Positions 1 through 4,708 of a DNA stretch of 5,707 nucleotides are shown in pieces. Source of the DNA: JAJPJX01 sp964568355 (lineage in GTDB: Bacteria > Acidobacteriota > Terriglobia > Bryobacterales > Bryobacteraceae); NCBI GenBank assembly GCA_964568355.1, contig CAZMRK010000747.1:1-5707 (forward strand), given 5' to 3'. The translations under genes and the position numbers were made by a program. Numbering within the stretch: the first letter of the stretch is position 1; each line of letters begins with the position of its first letter. Below the pieces are notes generated by a model. That model saw only the letters and a program-made list of their open reading frames with translations. It had not been told where the DNA came from and did not search any database.

Positions 1-2
1 AC

Positions 3-1268
3 AGCAGCAACGGCGTTTTCGTGGGCGACCAGCGTGTCGGCTCGGCGGTCGTCGAACGGGCGCTCACCATCCGCCTGGGTGTCCGCGGTCCGGCGGTGTC
101 GTTCGAGGTCGAGCAGCCCACGCCCCCTCCGCCCCCGCCTGCGCCGACAGCCCCCGGCTCGGAAACCATGGTGGCCCGCTACGTGGACCATTATTTCGGC
201 AAGCCCGACGCAGAAGAGACCGCCGGCGAGCACACCCGCATGGTTCGGCAGGCCTTCGCGCGCGTGCAGACCAAACAGAAGCGAAGGTACGGCGGAATCA
301 TCATCGGCCTGGCAGTTGCCGTGCTGGCGGCCGGCCTCTACGCGTTTTACGAGCACCGCCAGTCCAGCAAGCAAAAGGCCCTGGCCCAGGACCTGTTCTA
401 CTCCATGAAGTCGCTGGACCTGGATATCGCCAACCTGGAAAAGCTGGTGGCCGATTCGGGCAACCAGCGCGGCATGGCGCAGGTGCAAAGCTACCAGAGC
501 CGCCGCCGCGAGATGGAGCGCAGCTACGACCGGTTCCTGGCCTCGCTGCATGTCTACGATCCCAAGATGACGCCCCAGGACCGCCTGGTCCTGCGGGTGT
601 CCCGCATCTTCGGAGAGTGCGAGCTGGCCATGCCGCCGGCCTTCCTGACCGAGATCAATCAGTACATTGGCCGGTGGAAGTCCTCCGCCCGGCTGGCCAA
701 TGCCCTCCGCAAGGCGCGGGAGAACGGCTATACGCGCATGATCTCGCAGGAGCTGCTGGCCCAGGGCCTGCCGCCGCAGTTCTTCTACCTGGCGCTGCAA
801 GAGAGCGACTTCGATCCTTACATCAGCGGCCCCATGACGCGCAAAGGCATCGCCAAGGGCATGTGGCAGTTCATCCCGGAGACCGCGGCGAAATACGGCC
901 TGCACATCGGACCGCTGGTCGACCTCCGGCGGCCCGACCCCGGCGACGACCGCCACCACTACGACCGCGCCACCCAGGCTGCCGCGCGCTATCTGAAAGA
1001 TCTCTACAGCAGCGATGCACAGGCCTCGGGGCTGCTCGTCATGGCCTGCTACAACTGGGGCGAAGATCGCGTGCTTCCGCTCGTGCGGAGCATGCCGGCC
1101 AACCCCCGGGAGCGGAACTTCTGGCGCCTGCTCTCCTCCTATCGCGAAAAAGTGCCTCAGGAGACGTACGACTACGTCTTCTACATCGTCTCAGCCGCTG
1201 TGATCGGAGAGAATCCGCGGCTGTTCGGCTTCGATTTCGACAACCCACTGGCGCATCTGGAGAACTGA
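3..1268 (+). CDS. FHA domain - transmembrane - MltD-like lytic transglycosylase (5' end outside window)
   Basis: Predicted to cleave peptidoglycan glycan strands in the periplasm through a C-terminal SLT (GH23) domain. The frame is open to the left edge, and its first codons read SSNGVFVGDQRV, the conserved C-terminal strand-loop of a phosphothreonine-binding FHA domain, so the GTG at 21 is internal. Numbering from that GTG: end of FHA at 1-30, a Pro-rich linker at 34-46, a TM helix at about 91-110 (GGIIIGLAVAVLAAGLYAFY), a charged helical region to about 235, then SLT at about 240-400. Catalytic Glu261 lies in ALQESDFDP, followed by GMWQFIPETA (280-289), DLRRPDP (301-307) and CYNWG (343-347), which matches the ES / GxxQ / YNxG pattern of MltD-type enzymes. 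Inferred topology is FHA in the cytoplasm and SLT in the periplasm. No LysM repeat follows. It converges on pspA. The family call is secure; coupling to Ser/Thr kinase signalling is inference. Confidence 0.88.
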   Translation, partial: SSNGVFVGDQRVGSAVVERALTIRLGVRGPAVSFEVEQPTPPPPPPAPTAPGSETMVARYVDHYFGKPDAEETAGEHTRMVRQAFARVQTKQKRRYGGIIIGLAVAVLAAGLYAFYEHRQSSKQKALAQDLFYSMKSLDLDIANLEKLVADSGNQRGMAQVQSYQSRRREMERSYDRFLASLHVYDPKMTPQDRLVLRVSRIFGECELAMPPAFLTEINQYIGRWKSSARLANALRKARENGYTRMISQELLAQGLPPQFFYLALQESDFDPYISGPMTRKGIAKGMWQFIPETAAKYGLHIGPLVDLRRPDPGDDRHHYDRATQAAARYLKDLYSSDAQASGLLVMACYNWGEDRVLPLVRSMPANPRERNFWRLLSSYREKVPQETYDYVFYIVSAAVIGENPRLFGFDFDNPLAHLEN

Positions 1269-1275
1269 CGTCCGG

Positions 1276-1926
1276 TCAGCGGTTGCGCCGGGCTTTCAGC
1301 TCATTGAGCATGCGTTCGATCTGGTCCTGTTTCTCCAGATCGGCGAGCTTGCGTTCGACGTCGTCGTGAGCGAGCTCGGAGGCTGCCTGATGGATGGCTT
1401 CTTCGCGCAGCACTTTTTCCCGCATCCGGTCGAGCGTGGCGTCAGGGCCGGCGGGGGAACCGGCGTCGTCCGCTTTGCGGGCCGCGCGGGCGCGGCGGTG
1501 CTGCGCGATCAGCACATCGCGCCGCGCTTCGGCTTCAGAAAGCTTCTGCTCCAGTTTGATGAGGGCGGCTTTCAGATCTTCCACCTGCAGTTTCTGATCG
1601 GCTACCTGCTGGCGAAAGCTTTCGGCCAATTCCCCGTAAGCTACGGACCGTTCGAGGGAGGCCCGGGCGAGATCGTCCTGCTTCTTGTCCACGGCCATTT
1701 CGGCGCGGTGGGCCCAATCCGCCGCCTTCTCTTCGTTTTCCTTCTGCTTCTTCTCCAGGACATGCTGATCGGCGATGGCGATGGCGACCTGGGTTTTCAC
1801 CTGGAGCAGTTGATTCTGCATGTCCATGATGACCTGCTTGATCATGGTCTCGGGATTTTCCGCATGATCGAGCAATTCATTGAGATTGGCGCGAATCAGA
1901 GTTGCGACGCGTTCGAGTAATGCCAT
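1276..1926 (-). CDS. pspA: PspA/IM30 (ESCRT-III-like) membrane-stress protein
   Basis: Peripheral inner-membrane protein of the phage-shock / IM30 family, which binds stressed membranes and assembles into large oligomers. The 216-aa product is close to the usual length of about 220. An amphipathic N-terminal helix (MALLERVATLIRANLNELLD, 1-20) is followed by the hallmark NPETMIKQVIMDMQ (24-37). A long charged coiled coil runs to about 153, then a Gly/Pro/Ala/Asp linker (154-165) and a C-terminal helical segment rich in Glu, Lys and Arg. The ATG is well placed: AAGGAG at 1937-1932 with a 5-nt spacer. That SD overlaps the stop codon of the upstream 24-codon ORF, so translational coupling is likely. 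It is the last gene of the regulator - membrane peptide - pspA operon and ends 7 bp from the convergent transglycosylase gene. PspF and PspBC genes are not seen in the window. Confidence 0.92.
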   Translation of the reverse strand: MALLERVATLIRANLNELLDHAENPETMIKQVIMDMQNQLLQVKTQVAIAIADQHVLEKKQKENEEKAADWAHRAEMAVDKKQDDLARASLERSVAYGELAESFRQQVADQKLQVEDLKAALIKLEQKLSEAEARRDVLIAQHRRARAARKADDAGSPAGPDATLDRMREKVLREEAIHQAASELAHDDVERKLADLEKQDQIERMLNELKARRNR

Positions 1927-1931
1927 AACGG

Positions 1932-1937
1932 CTCCTT
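1932..1937 (-). promoter_or_regulatory. Ribosome binding site of pspA, overlapping the upstream stop
   Basis: The minus strand reads TGAAGGAGCCGTTATG. AAGGAG sits five bases before the pspA ATG, and the A of the membrane-peptide stop codon is the first base of this SD, which suits ribosome re-initiation or coupling. Confidence 0.8.
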
Positions 1938-2011
1938 CAGATTTTTTCCTTCGCGAATAACACGGCCAGAACGATCAGGCCGACGATTACAAATACCTGT
2001 GAAACGTTCAT
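1937..2011 (-). CDS. 24-aa single-span membrane peptide in the pspA operon
   Basis: This is a 25-codon ORF (ATG to TGA) between the regulator and pspA. The product starts MNVSQ, runs through an unbroken hydrophobic stretch (VFVIVGLIVLAVLFA) and ends KEKI, so it would be a single short transmembrane helix with almost no soluble part. Evidence that it is translated: a near-perfect SD, GGAGGAG at 2023-2017, five bases before the ATG; a start 15 bp after the regulator's stop; and a stop whose final base begins the pspA SD. No family is recognised. Small single-span proteins partner PspA in other bacteria (PspB, PspC, PspM), so a role as membrane anchor or sensor for PspA or the regulator is plausible but inferred. 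At 24 codons a chance ORF is possible; the SD, hydrophobicity and tight packing argue against it. Confidence 0.72.
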   Translation of the reverse strand: MNVSQVFVIVGLIVLAVLFAKEKI

Positions 2012-2016
2012 CGCTG

Positions 2017-2023
2017 CTCCTCC
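2017..2023 (-). promoter_or_regulatory. Ribosome binding site of the 24-aa membrane peptide
   Basis: GGAGGAG followed by CAGCG and ATG, in the 15-bp gap after the regulator's TGA. It is the strongest SD in the window and the main reason to accept such a short ORF. Confidence 0.78.
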
Positions 2024-2026
2024 GCG

Positions 2027-2518
2027 TCATTTCGTGGGCCTGGACGCCTCGGTTCCAGGCCTGAGGACCTGGAGGAGGCGCTCGGCGAGCCCTGGGGTCT
2101 CCAGGATCGCGCCCAACAGGACGAGGCACTGGCGCGAATCGCTGTGGCGCGCGACGGTGAGCAGCGCATGACTGACCGCAGGATGGCGGCGAAAACGTTC
2201 GGCGCCATTGATCAGCCAGAGATCCAACTTGTCTTCGAGCGCTCCCACGTCGGAGATGAGCTCGGTCTGGTAGCCCTCCGGGTCATCGACGAGATAACCG
2301 GGGTGGACCTTAAAGAATCGGGCCAACAACATACGCGTGTCGTTGGTAAGGTGCGGGCGGGCGCCGCTTTCGATCTGCGAAAGATAGGACTGGCTGAGAG
2401 ACTTGCCGAGCTCCTTCTTCAGCAGACGAACGACTTCGAGCTGGGTGAGTTCGCGGCCGAGGCCGCGCAGCGTGCCTTCGACTTCGCGCAGGTCGCGGAT
2501 TTTCTCTCCCAAGGTCAT
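2027..2518 (-). CDS. XRE-type helix-turn-helix transcriptional regulator of the pspA operon
   Basis: DNA-binding regulator of 163 aa. An XRE/Cro-C1 HTH occupies roughly residues 3-75: LGEKIRDLREV, then LTQLEVVRLLKKELG, the likely recognition helix SQSYLSQIESG (42-52), and the closing RMLLARFFKVHPGYLVDDPEG. The region between helices 1 and 2 is longer than in a minimal HTH_3. Residues 85-155 form a helical C-terminal domain of unknown function, perhaps for dimerisation or ligand sensing. The ATG at 2518 is preferred. The frame stays open to a TTG at 2563, but that TTG is part of the -35 hexamer and the intervening codons are promoter DNA. No SD precedes the ATG. First gene of a three-gene operon; probably autoregulated through the GCAAT repeats. 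It resembles ClgR only in fold type and in being next to pspA; orthology is not claimed. Confidence 0.87.
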   Translation of the reverse strand: MTLGEKIRDLREVEGTLRGLGRELTQLEVVRLLKKELGKSLSQSYLSQIESGARPHLTNDTRMLLARFFKVHPGYLVDDPEGYQTELISDVGALEDKLDLWLINGAERFRRHPAVSHALLTVARHSDSRQCLVLLGAILETPGLAERLLQVLRPGTEASRPTK

Positions 2519-2560
2519 ATTGCTAATAGCAATATTATTATTGCAAATTGCGATAGCAGT
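2519..2560. promoter_or_regulatory. Probable operator: cluster of ATTGC/GCAAT inverted repeats
   Basis: A perfect 15-bp palindrome, ATTGCTAATAGCAAT (2519-2533, 7-bp arms), spans the predicted transcription start and abuts the start codon. GCAAT (2529-2533) and ATTGC (2540-2544) form a second inverted pair around the -10 box. A related imperfect copy, ATTGCGATAGCAGT (2547-2560), overlaps the spacer and -35. Repeated half-sites over every promoter element of an HTH gene suggest binding by its own product. Confidence 0.6.
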
Positions 2561-2563
2561 CAA
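2535..2563 (-). promoter_or_regulatory. Sigma70-like promoter of the regulator-pspA operon
   Basis: On the minus strand the -35 TTGACT (2563-2558) and -10 TAATAA (2540-2535) are separated by exactly 17 bp. This puts the start of transcription near 2528, about 10 nt before the ATG at 2518. The surrounding ~60 bp are strikingly AT-rich compared with the GC-rich flanks. Confidence 0.72.
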
Positions 2564-2633
2564 GAACTATATTTGGCGTATTTTCAGATAGATGTGGGGT
2601 GGCGTTGGCGGCCCCGCAGATTCGACGCAGAAT

Positions 2634-2716
2634 ACCTGCGTTCCGGGCAAACCGGGTACAGGCACGAATTTCGCAAATGCGGCGAAATTCGTGCCAGTCC
2701 CCGGTTTGCAGCGTCG
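2634..2716 (+). repeat. REP-like palindromic element, copy 1
   Basis: 83-bp unit repeated at 3207-3290 in the same orientation; the copies differ by three substitutions and one 1-bp indel. It folds into a long hairpin: arms 2647-2674 and 2682-2709, 26 of 28 positions paired, 7-nt loop AAATGCG, with an uninterrupted 14-bp inner stem (GGCACGAATTTCGC / GCGAAATTCGTGCC). It lies in the 269-bp gap between the divergent regulator and the 135-aa gene. The palindrome gives short open frames on both strands, which I treat as spurious. No transposase is present, so mobilisation would be in trans. Confidence 0.82.
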
Positions 2717-2787
2717 TTTCCTGTTTGGCCACAGTTTCGGCGCCGCACCCAAGGCCGGGAAGATGAAGCGGGGTTGGCAGAGCAGAG

Positions 2788-3195
2788 ATGATTGATTCGG
2801 TTTTAAATCTGCTGTTCCGATGTTCGCACCAGCGGCTTACGCGGCCGGTCACCCCGGTGGGGCGGGGCGGAGTTCCTCTCGGAGAAACGTACGTGGTCTG
2901 CCTGGACTGTGGGAAGCAGTTTGCCTACGACACGGAGCACATGCGGATCGGCAAGCCGATTGAGAGTACGCACAACCGAGGCGTCCTGCCGCCCGGGATG
3001 CCGATGCCCCGCAAACAAAAGGTGAAGTACGCGCTCTGGGCCACGGTGCCCCTGGCCATGCTGGTCGGAGGGTTGGCGAAGAAGAAGCGCTCCGCCGGGG
3101 AGGCGGCCAAGGCGGCGCCCAAGCCCGAAGAACCGATCAAGTCTGAAGAGCCACCCAAGCCCCAAGAGCCAAAAGAGCCCAAGCCCGGCGAGTGA
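2788..3195 (+). CDS. Small Cys-pair, single-TM protein with Pro/Glu/Lys-rich tail (function unknown)
   Basis: 135-aa protein of no assigned function. The N-terminal ~60 residues carry two metal-ligand-like pairs, CSH (Cys12, His14) and CLDC (Cys38, Cys41), inside the motif GETYVVCLDCGKQFAYD, suggesting a small zinc-ribbon-like fold. Then MRIGKP (52-57), a basic stretch (RKQKVK), a TM helix at about 81-97 (YALWATVPLAMLVGGLA), KKKR and a low-complexity tail of PKPEEP / KPQEPKEP type. By the positive-inside rule no clear orientation emerges, because both flanks are basic. From memory, similar small proteins with this central motif occur in Acidobacteria. The SD is weak (GGCAGAGCAGAG just before the ATG), so start confidence is moderate. 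The gene stands alone between the two REP-like copies and ends 12 bp before copy 2. Confidence 0.75.
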   Translation: MIDSVLNLLFRCSHQRLTRPVTPVGRGGVPLGETYVVCLDCGKQFAYDTEHMRIGKPIESTHNRGVLPPGMPMPRKQKVKYALWATVPLAMLVGGLAKKKRSAGEAAKAAPKPEEPIKSEEPPKPQEPKEPKPGE

Positions 3196-3206
3196 TGCCG
3201 ATCCGC

Positions 3207-3290
3207 ACCTGCGTTCAGGGCAAAGCGGGTACAGGCAACGAATTTCGCAAATGCGGCGAAATTCATGCCAGTCCCCGGTTTGCAGCGTCG
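3207..3290 (+). repeat. REP-like palindromic element, copy 2, between convergent genes
   Basis: 84-bp second copy of the element at 2634-2716. Its hairpin arms are 3220-3248 and 3256-3283, with the same AAATGCG loop. The stem has decayed relative to copy 1: C to G at 3225, an extra A at 3237/3238, and G to A at 3265, which breaks one more pair. It fills nearly all of the 100-bp space between the stops of the 135-aa gene and fumC, so its hairpin may act as a shared 3'-end structure for both transcripts, though no T-tract follows on either strand. Confidence 0.8.
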
Positions 3291-3295
3291 CTACG

Positions 3296-4645
3296 CTACG
3301 TTCCCGCCTGCGTGGCCGGATCGAGCAGGGCGTCCAGTTCCGTGTCGGGCAATCCGGATTTTTGCCGGGCAACGTCTCGCACGGTCTTTCCGGTCCGGTA
3401 GGCTTCTTTGGCGATCTCGGCGGCCTTCTCATATCCGATTCGCGGCGTCAGCACGGTACACATGGCCAGCGACTGCTCGACGAACTGGGCGGCCCGGCTC
3501 CGGTCGGCTTCGAGGCCCTGGATGCATCTGCGCTCGAAATTGGCGATGGATGCCGCCAGCAGTGAGATGGATTGCAGCAGGTCGTAAGCCATCACCGGCA
3601 TCATTACGTTGAGTTCGAAATTTCCCGCGGCGCCGCACCATGCGATCGTGGCATCGTAGCCCACCACCTGGGCACAGACCATCAGAAGGCTTTCGGCAAT
3701 CACCGGGTTTACCTTGCCGGGCATGATGCTCGACCCGGGCTGGATCGCGGGCAGTTGCAGTTCGCCGATGCCGCAGCGCGGTCCCGAAGCGAGCCAGCGG
3801 ATATCGTTGGCGATCTTGGTGAGGGCCACGGCTCCAGTCTTCAAAGCGCCGCTCAAGAAGCAGACTGCATCCTTGGAAGCCTGGGCCTCGAAGTGATTGG
3901 AAGCTTCGCGCAACGGGAGGCCGGTTCGTCCGGCCAGTTCCGCAATCACGGCGGAGGCGAAGCCCGGCGGAGCATTTAGGCCGGTTCCGACGGCTGTACC
4001 CCCGAGCGGAAGCTCATAGATGCCCTCCAAGGCAGTTTCCATGCGGCCGGCAAACAGCTCCATCTGGCGCGCGTAGCCGCTGAACTCCTGGCCCAGACGG
4101 ATCGGCACGGCGTCCTGGAGATGCGTACGGCCGATTTTGATCACATCGTGGAACTGCTCTGCCTTGCCCGCCAGAGCGGCCTGCAAGTTACCGATGGCAG
4201 GCAGCAATTGCTCCCGGATCAGCAGGGCGGCGGAGAGGTGAATGGCGGTCGGGATGACGTCATTGCTCGACTGGCCGCGATTCACATGGTCGTTGGGATG
4301 CGCGCCGGCCAGGTGAGCGATCACCTCATTGGCATTCATATTGGTGGAGGTGCCGCTGCCGGTCTGAAAGATGTCCAGGACGAACTGCTCGTCGTGCCGG
4401 CCGGAAGCGACCTCTTCGGCGGCGTGTTCGATGGCGGCTGCCCGGTCCGCGGGAAGTTCCCCGAGGCGGGCGTTCCCTTTGGCGGCGGCGCTCTTGATCA
4501 GTGCCAAGGCGCGGATGAAGACCCGCGGAAAGCGCAGCCCGCTGACGGGGAAATTTTCATAGGCTCGCTGGGTCTGAGCCCCATACAAAGCTTCCGCTGG
4601 GACCCGGACTTCGCCCATCGTGTCTCGTTCGATGCGGTATTCCAC
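3296..4645 (-). CDS. fumC: Class II fumarate hydratase
   Basis: Catalyses reversible hydration of fumarate to L-malate in the TCA cycle; a cytosolic, iron-independent homotetramer in this family. The 449-aa product is close to the usual 460-467 and looks complete at both ends. Conserved blocks: GSGTSTNMNANE (96-107), NRGQSSNDVIPTA (122-134), GRTHLQDAVP with the active-site His175 (172-181), and the superfamily signature GSSIMPGKVNP (304-314), whose first Ser (305) matches the catalytic Ser of FumC. Aspartase and argininosuccinate lyase share the superfamily, but GRTHLQDAVP and GNFELNVMMP fit fumarase best. The start is GTG, fixed by AAAGGGAGAG five bases upstream. It is 54 bp downstream of the TonB-dependent receptor-like gene, with a strong hairpin between, so it may have its own promoter or receive read-through; I see no convincing -35/-10. 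Its stop is 6 bp from REP-like copy 2. Confidence 0.94.
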   Translation of the reverse strand: MEYRIERDTMGEVRVPAEALYGAQTQRAYENFPVSGLRFPRVFIRALALIKSAAAKGNARLGELPADRAAAIEHAAEEVASGRHDEQFVLDIFQTGSGTSTNMNANEVIAHLAGAHPNDHVNRGQSSNDVIPTAIHLSAALLIREQLLPAIGNLQAALAGKAEQFHDVIKIGRTHLQDAVPIRLGQEFSGYARQMELFAGRMETALEGIYELPLGGTAVGTGLNAPPGFASAVIAELAGRTGLPLREASNHFEAQASKDAVCFLSGALKTGAVALTKIANDIRWLASGPRCGIGELQLPAIQPGSSIMPGKVNPVIAESLLMVCAQVVGYDATIAWCGAAGNFELNVMMPVMAYDLLQSISLLAASIANFERRCIQGLEADRSRAAQFVEQSLAMCTVLTPRIGYEKAAEIAKEAYRTGKTVRDVARQKSGLPDTELDALLDPATQAGT

Positions 4646-4650
4646 GTTGG

Positions 4651-4660
4651 CTCTCCCTTT
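4651..4660 (-). promoter_or_regulatory. Ribosome binding site fixing the GTG start of fumC
   Basis: The minus strand reads AAAGGGAGAG-CCAAC-GTG. The purine-rich SD is at the ideal distance and no better start exists nearby. Part of it (GAGCCA, 4653-4648) can pair with TGGCTC at 4674-4669 across a 15-nt loop, which could mask the SD. Confidence 0.7.
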
Positions 4661-4682
4661 ACCATTGTGAGCCAGCGCGAGA

Positions 4683-4708
4683 CTCTGGCAGCCGCGCGGC
4701 TACCAGAG
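4683..4708 (-). terminator. Stable hairpin over the stop codon of the outer-membrane protein gene
   Basis: In the minus-strand RNA an 11-bp GC-rich stem, CUCUGGUAGCC / GGCUGCCAGAG with one G-U wobble, closes a GCGC loop and includes the UAG stop. No U-tract follows, so it is not a classical intrinsic terminator. It may instead protect the 3' end or attenuate read-through into fumC. Confidence 0.45.

Noticed and set aside
617..1369. 250-codon plus-strand open frame overlapping the transglycosylase
   Set aside because: Out-of-frame shadow with Arg/Ala/Pro-rich composition typical of high-GC DNA; the overlapping frame contains the full SLT motifs.
1366..1920. 184-codon plus-strand open frame
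   Set aside because: Exact antisense shadow of pspA; its hydrophobic and His-rich composition follows from the opposite strand's charged coiled-coil codons.
2519..2563. N-terminal extension of the HTH protein to TTG at 2563
   Set aside because: The extra 15 codons are the promoter itself: the TTG belongs to the -35 hexamer, and the Asn/Ile run is the -10 and operator repeats.
2561..2633. Promoter for the 135-aa gene on the plus strand
   Set aside because: TATATT at 2568-2573 looks like a -10, but no acceptable -35 lies 16-18 bp upstream, so I could not place one with confidence.
2144..2791. 215-codon plus-strand open frame
   Set aside because: It lies antisense to the HTH gene and then crosses the promoter and REP-like copy 1; its protein shows no family features, while the minus strand encodes a clear XRE domain.
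2634..3290. CRISPR or composite transposon reading of the repeats
   Set aside because: Only two copies 573 bp apart, no regular spacers, no transposase between them, and the enclosed gene looks like an ordinary host gene.
2538..3432. Minus-strand open frames (2538-2852 and 2803-3432) sharing a WHEFRRICEIR peptide
   Set aside because: The shared peptide is just the translated palindrome of the two REP-like copies, and the second frame is antisense to the 135-aa gene.
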